Positions 16,542 to 25,283 of a stretch of 64,000 nucleotides of DNA are shown here, piece after piece; the stretch's first letter is position 1, and the number at the start of each line of letters is the position of its first letter. The position numbers and the translations under genes are program-made. Under the pieces are notes generated by a model that saw nothing but the letters and a program-made list of their open reading frames with translations, searched no databases and was not told the DNA's origin. This stretch comes from Candidatus Saccharimonadota bacterium (GTDB lineage: Bacteria; Patescibacteriota; Saccharimonadia; Saccharimonadales; Saccharimonadaceae): the NCBI GenBank assembly GCA_030445245.1, contig JAUCSD010000001.1, positions 1,060,671 through 1,124,670 of the forward strand, given 5' to 3'.

Positions 16542-17523
16542 AACCCTCCCAGTAGCAGACGATGATCAGGTAGTAGACGCTAGCGGTGGACCGCTTAGTG
16601 ATATTGACGGACCAGCACTCGACGAACTGATCGATGAAGAAGAAGATGATGTCGATACGCTCAATAGCGGTCAATATTTTGACGATGTTAGCGATGACAG
16701 TGTTCGTTTGTACCTTCGTGAAATTGGTAAAATTCCACTGCTCAATGCAGCAGATGAACTAGCGCTTGCTCAAAAAGTAGTTGCCGGCGACAAAAAAGCC
16801 AAAGATAAAATGGCTGAAGCGAATATGCGTTTGGTAGTATCAATCGCTAAGCGTTATAGCGGTCGCGGTCTTGATTTCCTTGATCTTATTCAAGAGGGAA
16901 ACACAGGACTACTTCGTGCCGTTGAAAAATTCGACCCAGATAAAGGATTTAAATTCAGTACGTACGCTACCTGGTGGATTCGTCAGGCGATTACTCGTGC
17001 GATTGCAGACCAAGCTCGTACGATTCGTATTCCTGTTCACATGGTAGAAACAATCAACAAGTTGCTTCGTACGCAGCGTCGCATGACTCAAGAGCTCAAC
17101 CGTGAGCCAACCATTGAAGAGCTTGCTAAAGAACTTGAAATGGAGCCTGAGAAGGTTGAGTACGTTATCAAGATCAAGCAAGACATTACCAGCCTTGACG
17201 CCGGTGTCGGACGTGACGGTGAAGACGAAGACTCAGTTCTTGGTGACTTCATTGAAGACGAAGATGGCGCGACACCAGAAGAATCAGCAACGAATCAATT
17301 GCTCAAAGAGCAGGTTCAAGCTATTCTTTCGACACTATCTGAACGTGAACAAAAAATCGTTAAGATGCGTTTCGGTCTCGAAAACGGTAAAAGCCACACA
17401 CTCGAAGAAGTTGGCCAAGAATTTGCCGTGACGCGTGAGCGTATTCGCCAGATCGAAGCTAAGGCACTCGCTAAACTTCGTAAGCATAAAGATGCTAAGA
17501 AGCTACACGAATACCTAGGCTAA
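16528..17523 (+). CDS. rpoD: Primary sigma factor (sigma-70)
   Basis: The 331-residue factor has region 1.2 ([13 protein letters not shown]) and region 2 with [18 protein letters not shown] and the -10-recognition stretch [14 protein letters not shown]. Region 3 follows, and region 4 ends with [18 protein letters not shown]. The usual region 1.1 is replaced by about 60 acidic residues. The GTG start has AAAGGAG upstream and lies inside the dnaG end. The conserved region 2.4 fits the many TATAAT-type boxes in this window. A strong T-tailed terminator follows. Confidence 0.96.
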   Translation: MAKDKTLPVADDDQVVDASGGPLSDIDGPALDELIDEEEDDVDTLNSGQYFDDVSDDSVRLYLREIGKIPLLNAADELALAQKVVAGDKKAKDKMAEANMRLVVSIAKRYSGRGLDFLDLIQEGNTGLLRAVEKFDPDKGFKFSTYATWWIRQAITRAIADQARTIRIPVHMVETINKLLRTQRRMTQELNREPTIEELAKELEMEPEKVEYVIKIKQDITSLDAGVGRDGEDEDSVLGDFIEDEDGATPEESATNQLLKEQVQAILSTLSEREQKIVKMRFGLENGKSHTLEEVGQEFAVTRERIRQIEAKALAKLRKHKDAKKLHEYLG

Positions 17524-17542
17524 GATTAGTCGAATAAAAAAA

Positions 17543-17566
17543 CGCTCGGTAACCCGAGCGTTTTTT
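17543..17566 (+). terminator. Intrinsic terminator after rpoD
   Basis: Stem CGCTCGG/CCGAGCG with loop TAAC is flanked by A7 upstream and T6 downstream, so it can act in both directions between rpoD and the convergent kinase gene. Confidence 0.9.
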
Positions 17567-17579
17567 ATGTGTAGAACTT

Positions 17580-18158
17580 CTATTTATAGAATCCGATATC
17601 TTCGAGTATAGCGTCGAGTTGTTTTTGCAACTGCGCTTCGTCGCCGTCGTTGGTAATGAAGTGATCGGCAATGGCTATAGGCCCACCTTTTTCAATAGTC
17701 TCGATTTCATTCCAGTCTCGCTGGTCTACTTCAGCTGAAGTTAGCGGACGGTCAGGGCGGGCAGCAAGGCGATGCTGACGTATACGTCGAGGAGTAACGA
17801 TGGCGATGAGTGTTAATTCGCCAGGAAACTCATGCTTCATGACTTTATACTCAGTCCAGCTGTAGAGACCGTCTGCAATTATACGATGTTGCCCAGCTGA
17901 AATGAGGTCTCTAATTTGCTTATTCGCACGCTTAACAACGAAGTCGTTTCCTTCTTTTTCACGGATAGCTGCGCGAAACGGAGTTTCGACAGCCCAGTCA
18001 CCGGGCGTTAGGCCGGCTTCTTTCATAGCTTCATAGAAAATGCCTCCAAAGTAAACTTTTGGATATCCTTTTTCAGTTAAATAATCAACGGCGGTACTTT
18101 TGCCACTTCCAGTTAGGCCGACAAGGGCGACGATTTTGACGTTTTCAAGATGGTTCAT
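17580..18158 (-). CDS. P-loop kinase, dephospho-CoA kinase-like (UPF0200-type)
   Basis: Starting at the ATG at 18158 the product has 192 residues. It begins with the Walker A motif VGLTGSGKST. A lid-like segment with Arg residues (RRIRQHRLAARPDRPL) and an ending RDWNEIETIEKGG...ADHFITNDG follow. This pattern fits the CoaE/archaeal UPF0200 group of nucleotide or dephospho-CoA kinases; the exact substrate is uncertain. AGTATA at 18166-18171 is TATACT on the minus strand, seven bases before the start, so the message is probably leaderless. It faces polA head to head. Confidence 0.7.
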   Translation of the reverse strand: MNHLENVKIVALVGLTGSGKSTAVDYLTEKGYPKVYFGGIFYEAMKEAGLTPGDWAVETPFRAAIREKEGNDFVVKRANKQIRDLISAGQHRIIADGLYSWTEYKVMKHEFPGELTLIAIVTPRRIRQHRLAARPDRPLTSAEVDQRDWNEIETIEKGGPIAIADHFITNDGDEAQLQKQLDAILEDIGFYK

Positions 18159-18247
18159 GCTCACTAGTATAGCAAATGTCCTCATCGGCGTGGGAGAAAC
18201 CATTTTTAACGGGCAAGAAGGGGTCCCAGCTCTGTTATACTAAGAAC

Positions 18248-20794
18248 ATGAAACGATTGGTAGTGATTGATGGAAAAAGTGTCTTTTACCGCGGCTACTA
18301 TGCGATGCCCGGCCTAAGTACACGTGATGGCACGCCAACCGGTGGCGTCTATGGTTTTGCAAGTCTAGCACTTGAAATTATGAAAAAGCTTGAGCCAGAT
18401 TACGTGGCTGTAGCCTGGGATAAAAAAGGGACGAGTATTCGCAAACGTCTGGAGATTTTACCGACGTATAAAGCTGGTCGAAAAAAGCCACCCGAGGACT
18501 TCTTTGCGCAGCTGCCAATGCTCTATGAACTTCTTGAGGCCTGTGGCTGGCCGCTCTATGAACTTGATGATTATGAGGCTGATGATATTATGGGTGGCTT
18601 TGCGGAGAAGGCTAGTGCTGAAAATATTGAAACCTGTCTCATTACCAGTGACCTTGATATGCTGCAGCTGGTTGGGCCATTAACGCATGTTTACGCACTC
18701 AAAAAAGGCTTTACTGATATTGAACAATTCTCCCCTGAATACTTTGAGCAGAAATATGGTATTCAAGTGAAACAATTTTTGGATCTTAAAGCACTTAAAG
18801 GTGATAGCAGCGATAATATTCCTGGCGTACCAGGTATTGGCGAAAAGACAGCTATCCAATTGCTTCAGGACTACGGAACACTCGACGCCATTTATGAGCA
18901 CTTGGATGATATAAAGCCTACCGTGGCGAAGAAACTCGAAGCCGGTAAGGAATCAGCCTACATGAGTCGGGAAGTGGGCAAGATTTGGTGTGATGCTCCA
19001 ATCGAGCTCGACCTAAAAGCGATGAATGCGCGCGATCTCGATGTTGCGAAGCTTGCGACGCTCCTCAAGAAACTGGAGTTTACATCACTACTCCGTCGTC
19101 TGCCTAAGCACATGCAAGAAACGGCGCAAGGTAGTCTATTTGATATTGCAAAAGAATCCTCGATTACGCCACTTAAAGAGGTTACCTGGCCAAAGACACT
19201 GTCACTTGATGCGGATGCCGAAGTTATGATGCATGTCCAAGATGACACGGTATGGCTATCGACCGATAAAAAAACCGTTGCCGTTGCGCCACTCGCAGAC
19301 ATTGATAGCAGCATTTGGCGAGCACTTGAAATGACAAATGTTGTTGCCTATGACGTGAAGAAAATGTATCACACGGCCCACGATCAGGGTGTAGAAGTTC
19401 GTTTTGACCAAGTGCATGATATTGCTCAGGCGGCGTTTTTACTCGATCCCCTGATGCGCGAGCGTTCGATTAGTGCCTTGGCTCGCGAGGAACTCGACAT
19501 GACGAATGCTGGACAGGTGATGGCGGCTTTATGGCAGATACATACTGAACAACTCAATGGTTTTGTTAAGGAACCTAAGATTGCTTTTGTCGCCCGTGAA
19601 CTCGATTTCCCGCTGACATACATGCTGTACCGCATGGAGAGCCGGGGGATTAAGATCGATAAGAAACTCTTTGCTTCAATGAGCAAAGAGTTGGGTGATG
19701 AACACAAAACACTTGAACAAGAAATGTTTACGATGGTTGGATATGAATTTAATATCGGCAGTCCGGCACAATTATCCGAGGTATTGTTTACAAAGTTGCA
19801 GTTACCAACCGCGGGTATTAAAAAGGGCAAAACAGGATATAGCACCGGCCAAAAAGAACTTGATAAGCTGCGTGGCCAGCATCCTATTATTGAGTTGATC
19901 GAGCGTACCCGGGAACTGGCAAAGCTCAAGAACACCTATGTCGATACGTTACCTGAGATGGCCGATGAGCACGATCGCATCCACACTGACTTTAGACAGG
20001 ACGTGGCGGCAACTGGTCGACTTTCCAGTAACAATCCTAACTTGCAGAACATTCCGGTACGTACCGATCTTGGTCGTAAAATTCGTGAAGCTTTTATTCC
20101 TGAGGGTGATAAAGTATTCGTCAGTGCCGACTACTCACAGTTTGAGTTGCGTCTAGCTGCGGTACTCGCAAATGATACGAAACTCATTAACGACTTTAAC
20201 GGTGACGCCGATATCCACACCAAAACAGCCGCTCAGGCCTACGGCATTCCGGTAGATCAGGTTACGAAAATGCAGCGTCGAGCTGCCAAGGTGATTAACT
20301 TCGGCGTGCTTTATGGCATGAGTCCTCATGGGTTGTCTGCGGCAACCGGTATGAGTTTTACAGAGGCGAAGATATTTATTGATCAGTACTTTGAACTGCG
20401 GGCTCCAATCCGGGCGTTTATCGATGCCACGCTTGCGAAGGCTGAGAATGAGGGTTACGTCGAAACGTATTTCGGACGACGACGTCCAACACCAGATGTG
20501 AGAAGCACTAACTTTATGGTGCGAGAGGGCGCCAAGCGTGCCGCGGCCAATATGCCAATCCAGGGAACTGAAGCTGATCTAATGAAAATGGCCATGCTTA
20601 AAGTTGATGAAAAAATCGGCGACTTAGGTGAACAAATTTTACAGGTACACGATAGCATCTTAGTGGAGTGTCCACCTGAAAATGCTGAAAAGGTAGCGGA
20701 GCTTCTTAAGACAACCATGGAGCAAATTTATCCCGCACTTGAGGTCCGTCTAAAAGTTGACGTTGGCATCGGTAAGAACTGGGGAGAATTGTAG
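18248..20794 (+). CDS. polA: DNA polymerase I
   Basis: The 848-residue protein has an N-terminal 5' nuclease domain (VIDGKSVFYRGYYA; DDYEADDI; GVPGIGEKTA). A central 3'-5' exonuclease-like domain lacks the DxE motif and looks inactive. The family A polymerase domain has motif A DYSQFELRLA (Asp628), motif B RRAAKVINFGVLYG and motif C QVHDS (Asp802). Motif C is usually HDE, so the Glu is Ser here. It fills gaps and removes RNA primers. TATACT (18236-18241) lies six bases before the ATG at 18248. A long G+C-rich hairpin follows the stop. Confidence 0.96.
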   Translation: MKRLVVIDGKSVFYRGYYAMPGLSTRDGTPTGGVYGFASLALEIMKKLEPDYVAVAWDKKGTSIRKRLEILPTYKAGRKKPPEDFFAQLPMLYELLEACGWPLYELDDYEADDIMGGFAEKASAENIETCLITSDLDMLQLVGPLTHVYALKKGFTDIEQFSPEYFEQKYGIQVKQFLDLKALKGDSSDNIPGVPGIGEKTAIQLLQDYGTLDAIYEHLDDIKPTVAKKLEAGKESAYMSREVGKIWCDAPIELDLKAMNARDLDVAKLATLLKKLEFTSLLRRLPKHMQETAQGSLFDIAKESSITPLKEVTWPKTLSLDADAEVMMHVQDDTVWLSTDKKTVAVAPLADIDSSIWRALEMTNVVAYDVKKMYHTAHDQGVEVRFDQVHDIAQAAFLLDPLMRERSISALAREELDMTNAGQVMAALWQIHTEQLNGFVKEPKIAFVARELDFPLTYMLYRMESRGIKIDKKLFASMSKELGDEHKTLEQEMFTMVGYEFNIGSPAQLSEVLFTKLQLPTAGIKKGKTGYSTGQKELDKLRGQHPIIELIERTRELAKLKNTYVDTLPEMADEHDRIHTDFRQDVAATGRLSSNNPNLQNIPVRTDLGRKIREAFIPEGDKVFVSADYSQFELRLAAVLANDTKLINDFNGDADIHTKTAAQAYGIPVDQVTKMQRRAAKVINFGVLYGMSPHGLSAATGMSFTEAKIFIDQYFELRAPIRAFIDATLAKAENEGYVETYFGRRRPTPDVRSTNFMVREGAKRAAANMPIQGTEADLMKMAMLKVDEKIGDLGEQILQVHDSILVECPPENAEKVAELLKTTMEQIYPALEVRLKVDVGIGKNWGEL

Positions 20795-20804
20795 TAAAGG
20801 GTTT

Positions 20805-20843
20805 CAGGTGGAGGAAATGGCGAGACGCCATTTCCTCCACCTG
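20805..20843. terminator. Perfect 18-bp hairpin
   Basis: CAGGTGGAGGAAATGGCG, loop AGA, and its exact complement lie between polA (+) and the DUF397 gene (-). No T-tract follows on the + side (TTAGG) or the minus side. It may end both transcripts. Confidence 0.7.
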
Positions 20844-20866
20844 TTAGGCGTCAGGGCGTCGGCGAC

Positions 20867-21076
20867 CTATAGGTCAAACTCACCGTCTTTGGCGCCTCCG
20901 ACGAATGCATCCCACACCGCTAAGGTGACGATCATGGGCGGAGTATCGGGGTTTTCGTTGTCACGTAGAGCAACGATTCCGGGGAGGTTGAGGGCGACCT
21001 CGATACAGTTATTGCCTGATGCGGTACTGCGGGAACTCTTTTCCCAGACCGCGGTCGAGAGATCGTATGTTCTCAT
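20867..21076 (-). CDS. DUF397-domain protein
   Basis: The 69-residue product matches the DUF397 family along its whole length. It has a WxKSSRS-type start (AVWEKSSRSTASGNNCIEVA), then LPGIVALRDNENPD, and ends VWDAFVGGAKDGEFDL. The family is known almost only from Streptomyces and related Actinobacteria, usually beside a helix-turn-helix regulator of the XRE/BldB-associated type. No such regulator is present here. GGAGG lies 11 bases before the ATG. The gene is G+C-rich with a strong flanking hairpin. Its presence points to transfer from an actinobacterium; its function is unknown. Confidence 0.88.
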   Translation of the reverse strand: MRTYDLSTAVWEKSSRSTASGNNCIEVALNLPGIVALRDNENPDTPPMIVTLAVWDAFVGGAKDGEFDL

Positions 21077-21196
21077 CTCTTACTGATCCTCCGTACTAGC
21101 GGGTTTAGGGGATACCCGTCTATTTCATAGTAGACCCGCGCGAAGAAGAAGGAAATATCACCCCAGTGTATGTATATGAATTATTTTGGGTTGTGC

Positions 21197-21260
21197 CCGT
21201 GGCCCGGGCCTTCGCATGGAGAATCACGGGCGGAGGCTCTTAGAAAGGAGCCTCCCATTT
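21197..21260. other. Two adjacent hairpins in G+C-rich stretch
   Basis: GCCCGTG/CACGGGC and then GGAGGCT/AGCCTCC form two neighbouring stems. They lie downstream of the DUF397 promoter side and ahead of the doubtful frame at 21270. Remnants of terminators are one reading. Confidence 0.35.
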
Positions 21261-21269
21261 GAACAGATC

Positions 21270-21575
21270 ATGGAGTGTCTGCGTCTGAATGAATTGCCTG
21301 CCCAGAAGTGTGTTCTGGTGTGGACCGAGAGGAACGAGCTTTCCGCCCTGCACCTTCATGAGCTTGAAGGGAAGGGCTTTGCTTGTATCCAGCCGCCGAC
21401 AGCGGATCTGGCCACGCAGAAGATGCCGGCAACCTGGGTAGGTGTGTACTGTTTAAGCAGGGCATTCATATGTTGTAGTATAATAAATACATTGACTTTT
21501 AACCATAAAAGTGATACTATAAACGTATGTATAGAGGTAATTCATCTCGGGTTGTTCCGATTTTACTGGTGTTGA
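21270..21575 (+). CDS. Doubtful G+C-rich frame, possible broken gene
   Basis: An open frame of about 100 codons starts at ATG 21270. Its first 60 residues (with VLVWTERNELSALHLHELEG) look coding and G+C-rich. The last 35 run through A+T-rich promoter sequence into the next gene and do not. AAGGAG is 19 bases before the ATG, too far to help. It may be the remains of an acquired gene that lost its end. I do not recognise it. Confidence 0.25.
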   Translation: MECLRLNELPAQKCVLVWTERNELSALHLHELEGKGFACIQPPTADLATQKMPATWVGVYCLSRAFICCSIINTLTFNHKSDTINVCIEVIHLGLFRFYWC

Positions 21576-22126
21576 TTGTTATTGCAATCGCAGTTGCCGC
21601 TCTTGTGTCTGCTGGACGGGCTATTTTCGGTGGTGACCAAACAGGCAAAACACAAGTTGATATTGGTCGTGACGCGCTACTTAACACGACACTTGATCAT
21701 AGCGTTCGCATGACCGTCCGTGGTTCAATCGTAGCTGATGAGAACTTCCGCTCGTACCAGGTTGTCGTTAATCCGACTAACCGCTCACTTACGACCTATT
21801 CAGGTTACCTTGATCAACCGCTTGGTGCCAAGCAGTATGGTAATAATGCCAAGGCGTACGAAGAATTTGTGTATGCGCTTGATAAAGCCAATATGATGAA
21901 AGGCGACGCATTCTCAGGTGATAAAGACGATACTCGTGGTCTGTGTGCTACGGGAGAAGTGTTTGAGTTTGAAGTGCTCAATGGCGGTAATGTTGTTAAA
22001 CGACTGTGGACCACGACGTGTAAAGGTTCAGCTGGCTCACTCAAAGCAAGTACTACTCAGTTAGAGACATTGTTTCACAATCAGATCCCTGATAGTCGAA
22101 CCATTCTTCGTACCATCGATTTATAA
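21527..22126 (+). CDS. Membrane-anchored hypothetical protein
   Basis: The 199-residue product has one N-terminal transmembrane segment (about residues 10-30) and an exported domain. A Cys in GLCATGE and one in TTCKGS could form a disulfide. I do not recognise the domain. The promoter is TTGACT (21492-21497), a 17-base spacer and TACTAT (21515-21520), six bases before the ATG, so the message is probably leaderless. The HAD gene follows 24 bases later under its own -10 box. Confidence 0.75.
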   Translation: MYRGNSSRVVPILLVLIVIAIAVAALVSAGRAIFGGDQTGKTQVDIGRDALLNTTLDHSVRMTVRGSIVADENFRSYQVVVNPTNRSLTTYSGYLDQPLGAKQYGNNAKAYEEFVYALDKANMMKGDAFSGDKDDTRGLCATGEVFEFEVLNGGNVVKRLWTTTCKGSAGSLKASTTQLETLFHNQIPDSRTILRTIDL

Positions 22127-22150
22127 CCCCTAAACGGGTATACTAGTAAC

Positions 22151-22738
22151 GTGATACACGCTATTATTTTTGACTGCTTCGGCGTACTCGTACACGGAAG
22201 CCTTGACCATCTGCGCGCTCTTGCGCCACCGGAACATCTCGCTCAACTTAATGATCTTAGTCGTAGTTCAGACTATGGCTTCGTTACAAAGGCTGAGTAT
22301 CTTCAGGGTGTTGGAGATCTCCTCGGTCGCTCGGCGGCCGAGATAGGTGACATTATCCATGCTCAGTACGTACGTAATGAAGTGGTTATTGAATTGGCAC
22401 GCTCGCTTCGTGGTGAACATAAAGTCGGTCTACTTAGTAACGTTGGACGCGGTGTTATTGATGAGCTATTCAGTTCATCAGAGCTAGACGCTGTATTCGA
22501 CGTTGTTATCTTATCTAGCGAAGTCGGTATGGTAAAACCGAATGCTGATATCTATGAGCTGACTGCTCGTCGACTTGGCCTGACGCCCGAGGAATGTCTT
22601 ATGATTGATGATTTGCCAGCTAATGTTGCTGGTGCCAAAGCAGCTGGTATGCAGGGGATTATCTGTGGTAGCTCTGTTCAGTGTGTGGCGGACGTGCGCA
22701 GCTTATTAACTGAGAAGAATTATGCCCGAACTGCCTGA
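22151..22738 (+). CDS. HAD-superfamily hydrolase
   Basis: The 195-residue protein has the HAD nucleophile region FDCFGVL near residue 8. Motif II is LLSNVG, motif III a Lys (GMVKPNADIYE) and motif IV MIDDLPANVAGAKAAGM. In motif I the second Asp of the usual DxD is Cys-Phe-Gly (DCFGV), as in several sugar-phosphatase-like and haloacid-type members. The substrate is unknown. The GTG start is six bases after TATACT (22139-22144). Its end overlaps mutM by 17 bases. Confidence 0.88.
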   Translation: MIHAIIFDCFGVLVHGSLDHLRALAPPEHLAQLNDLSRSSDYGFVTKAEYLQGVGDLLGRSAAEIGDIIHAQYVRNEVVIELARSLRGEHKVGLLSNVGRGVIDELFSSSELDAVFDVVILSSEVGMVKPNADIYELTARRLGLTPEECLMIDDLPANVAGAKAAGMQGIICGSSVQCVADVRSLLTEKNYARTA

Positions 22739-23588
22739 GGTAGAGACCGTTCGCCGAGGACTTCTTGGTCTTATCGTTGGCCGCACCGTGAGTGCAGTAG
22801 CACATGATACTCCGAAGGGTTTTCCCAACGCTTCAGCTGATGTCGAAGCGTTTTTAATTGATGCGACTATCGTCGATGTGCGGCGCCGAGCTAAGGTACT
22901 ACTCATTGATCTCGCGACTGACTACACGTTAGTAATTCATCTTAAAATGACCGGACAACTGGTGTTTCGTGGTGAGGTTGTTTTCGGGGCAGGCCACCCC
23001 AATGCGAGCCTTATCGGTAAATTGCCTGACCGTTCAACGCGCGTGACTATCACGTTTAGTGACGGCTCGCATCTCTATTTCAATGATCAACGTAAGTTTG
23101 GCTGGATGAAATTGATGCCGCGGCTGGAAGTGCCGAATATAGATTTTATGAAAAAAGTGGGTCCGGAGCCGCTTGAGGCAGGCTTTACACCGGAGGAGTT
23201 CGCAGGATGCTTTAAGCGCCGAGCTAAGACCAGCATTAAAGCTGCGCTGCTTGACCAGACGGTTGTAGCGGGGGTAGGTAATATCTATGCTGATGAGAGC
23301 TTGTGGGGCGCAAAAATCCACCCGAAGCGTCTTGTCGGTAGTATTACGTCCGATGAATTCCCAAGGCTTTATACTGAGCTTCGAGCAGTGATGAACAAAG
23401 CAATCGAAAAGGGTGGCAGCACCGATAAGAACTACGTTAATGCCGAAGGGAAGCGGGGTAGCTATCTTGACTTTGCCCGTGTGTTTCGTCGTGAAGGACA
23501 GGCATGTCCACGGTGTGGTACGACGATCATTAAGTTTAAAGCTGCTGGTCGCGGCACGCACATCTGTCCGCACTGTCAGACTCTCTAG
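22722..23588 (+). CDS. mutM: Formamidopyrimidine-DNA glycosylase
   Basis: The 288-residue enzyme removes 8-oxoguanine and ring-opened purines from DNA. It begins PELPEVETVRRGL, so Pro1 and Glu2 of the mature protein are the catalytic pair. A Lys in the KVLLIDL region, the helix-two-turn-helix (DQTVVAGVGNIYADE) and a C-terminal zinc finger CPRCG...CPHC follow. All zinc ligands are present, unlike several other enzymes in this window. The start lies inside the HAD gene. Confidence 0.96.
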   Translation: MPELPEVETVRRGLLGLIVGRTVSAVAHDTPKGFPNASADVEAFLIDATIVDVRRRAKVLLIDLATDYTLVIHLKMTGQLVFRGEVVFGAGHPNASLIGKLPDRSTRVTITFSDGSHLYFNDQRKFGWMKLMPRLEVPNIDFMKKVGPEPLEAGFTPEEFAGCFKRRAKTSIKAALLDQTVVAGVGNIYADESLWGAKIHPKRLVGSITSDEFPRLYTELRAVMNKAIEKGGSTDKNYVNAEGKRGSYLDFARVFRREGQACPRCGTTIIKFKAAGRGTHICPHCQTL

Positions 23589-23647
23589 AGCGCTCCATAC
23601 TGGATACGAGTAATTTGATGACAAGGGTAGGGTATACTACATAGGTA

Positions 23648-24556
23648 ATGATTACTCTTTTGACTGGTGAAAATAGTTTTGAAAATGAGCGAGCCCTCCA
23701 GCGTCTTGTTGCAGAGACGACTATTCTAGTTGAGCGTGTCGATGGCGCCAGTCTCACTATTAAACAACTGCCTGATCTTTTAATGGGAGCCACGTTATTT
23801 GCCGAGAAGCGATTCGTTGTCTTGCGGAATTTATCTGAGAATAAGTCACTTTGGAGTGATTTTGGCACGTGGCTACCGCGAATAAGTGACGACATTCATG
23901 TGGTCCTTGTTGAAGCGAAACCTGATAAGCGCACGAAGACGTACAAAGATTTGCAAAAGGTCGCCTCAATTCAAGAGTCAAAATCCTGGACTGATCGCGA
24001 CGGGCTAAAGGCTGAACAATGGGTTGTGACCGAAGCTAAGCGGCTTGGTTTTGAACTTGATAAAAAATGTGCGCACTTTTTAGTGGCACGTGTCGGGATT
24101 GACCAATGGCAGCTATCGCAAGCGCTTGAAAAGCTGGCTGTCGTTGGAACTGTTTCACTTGAGGTGATTGAAACGTTGATCGAGGCGAATCCGACGGAGA
24201 ATGTGTTTAATCTGCTCGAGACAGCACTTCGTGGTGACACACCTCGGATTCGGGAAATGGTGCAGACACTTGAAGTAAACGAAGACCCTTATCGACTATT
24301 CGGTCTCTTGAGTAGCCAAGGGTTTCAGCTGGCGGCTTTGAGTGTTACTGATAAGGCATCGAGTGAAGTCGCCAAAGAGCTCGGTGCCCATCCTTTCGTG
24401 CTTTCCAAGTTGGCACCACACGCTCGAAAGCTCGGCTCTTCTGGTGCGCGGAAGCTTATCATGGCTTTGGCTGAGGCAGATAGTGGCATGAAGACCTCAA
24501 GTGGAGAGCCGTGGCTTCTCATCGAGCGGGCATTGATCAAAATTACGCGCATATAA
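23648..24556 (+). CDS. holA: DNA polymerase III delta subunit
   Basis: The 302-residue protein opens the sliding clamp during loading. The N-terminal part (ITLLTGENSFENERAL, then a LPDLLMGATLFAEKRFVVLRN region) matches HolA's degenerate AAA fold. The later helical domain has the EANPTENVFNLLETAL pattern and the C-terminal collar helices. TATACT at 23633-23638 is nine bases before the ATG. A bidirectional terminator follows. Confidence 0.9.
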   Translation: MITLLTGENSFENERALQRLVAETTILVERVDGASLTIKQLPDLLMGATLFAEKRFVVLRNLSENKSLWSDFGTWLPRISDDIHVVLVEAKPDKRTKTYKDLQKVASIQESKSWTDRDGLKAEQWVVTEAKRLGFELDKKCAHFLVARVGIDQWQLSQALEKLAVVGTVSLEVIETLIEANPTENVFNLLETALRGDTPRIREMVQTLEVNEDPYRLFGLLSSQGFQLAALSVTDKASSEVAKELGAHPFVLSKLAPHARKLGSSGARKLIMALAEADSGMKTSSGEPWLLIERALIKITRI

Positions 24557-24583
24557 AAAACACCGAACCAGTCGGTGTTTTTT
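24555..24583. terminator. Bidirectional intrinsic terminator, holA/rpsT
   Basis: ACACCGA/TCGGTGT stem with A-rich 5' and T-rich 3' flanks lies between the convergent holA and rpsT genes. Confidence 0.88.
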
Positions 24584-24601
24584 ATATAAGAAATTGGGAA
24601 A

Positions 24602-25009
24602 CTATTTAGCAGCTTTTTTAGCAGCAGGCTTTTTAACTGCAGGTGCTTTTTTAGCGGCAGCAGCTTTTGGAGCAGCCTTAGCGGCAGCTGGCTTCTTGGC
24701 AGCTACGGGTTTTTTCGCAGCAGCTGGAGTTGCTTTTGGAGCAGCTTTTTTGGTAGCAACGAGTTTAACGCCAGCTTCTTTTGCAACCTTAGACAGTTGA
24801 GATTTGCGACGTGCAACAGTATTCTTTTTCATCAGTTTCTTCTTTACAGCTGTATCAAGTTCGCTGTGAGCAGCACTAAGGCCTTCGCTGGTTGGCTTGC
24901 TAAGAAAAGTCTTAACGGCGCTTTTGATGTCGCGCTTGATACCGACATTGCGTTCTTGGCGCTTAGCCGTCTGTTTCATTCGTTTAATGGCTGATTTGAT
25001 AATTGGCAT
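24602..25009 (-). CDS. rpsT: Ribosomal protein S20 with histone H1-like tail
   Basis: The first 85 residues are ordinary S20 (PIIKSAIKRMKQTAKRQERN..., ARRKSQLSKVAKEAG), a helical protein that binds 16S rRNA in the 30S subunit. Residues 86-135 are a low-complexity Lys/Ala/Pro tail built from PAAKK, AAPK and KKPAA units, like the C-terminus of histone H1 or bacterial AlgP/Hc1 proteins. S20 is normally about 88 residues. GAAGGA precedes the ATG, and a full promoter (TTTACA, 17 bases, TATAAT) gives a leader of about 50 bases. Confidence 0.93.
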   Translation of the reverse strand: MPIIKSAIKRMKQTAKRQERNVGIKRDIKSAVKTFLSKPTSEGLSAAHSELDTAVKKKLMKKNTVARRKSQLSKVAKEAGVKLVATKKAAPKATPAAAKKPVAAKKPAAAKAAPKAAAAKKAPAVKKPAAKKAAK

Positions 25010-25062
25010 ACTGTTCCTTCATTTCTTAAATACTTAAAAGTTTGTGAATACAATCAAATTGG

Positions 25063-25091
25063 ATTATAGAGTAAAACAGCTCGATTGTAAA
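25063..25091 (-). promoter_or_regulatory. rpsT promoter
   Basis: On the minus strand TTTACA (25091-25086), a 17-base spacer and TATAAT (25068-25063) form one of the best promoters of the window. The leader to the rpsT ATG is about 50 bases. Confidence 0.75.
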
Positions 25092-25232
25092 GTGATTCCG
25101 CATCTGATCTACCTCTGTTTATAAAAAGAGACCCATACTGCGCGTCCGCGGAATCGACATTACCGACTCCGGGACGCCCAGCAGGGTCGAACCGTCAGCC
25201 CTCGTGTCGCGCCAGCCAGCGGTTGTTTCTTG

Positions 25233-25283
25233 CTAACCCGCGCCAGACGTGGAGGAGCTGCTCCAACGTCATGCGCGGGTTAG
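25233..25283 (-). terminator. GC-rich hairpin overlapping stop codon
   Basis: CTAACCCGCGC pairs perfectly with GCGCGGGTTAG, and an inner near-perfect arm (GACGTGGAGGAGC with GCTCCAACGTC) extends it. The TAA of the 46-residue gene lies inside the first arm. No T-tract follows at once. A second imperfect hairpin (about 25141-25177) lies farther along the same strand. Confidence 0.6.

Noticed and set aside
21268-21465. Minus-strand frame rich in Pro, Ser and Ala
   Set aside because: Low complexity with no start signal; likely an effect of G+C-rich sequence.
24594-24800. Ala/Phe-rich + frame opposite rpsT
   Set aside because: It is the complement of the Lys/Ala repeats of the S20 tail.
25150-25210. 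tRNA-like T-loop on the minus strand (GGTTCGACCC)
   Set aside because: The flanking bases do not pair as a T-stem, and no acceptor stem or anticodon arm can be drawn.
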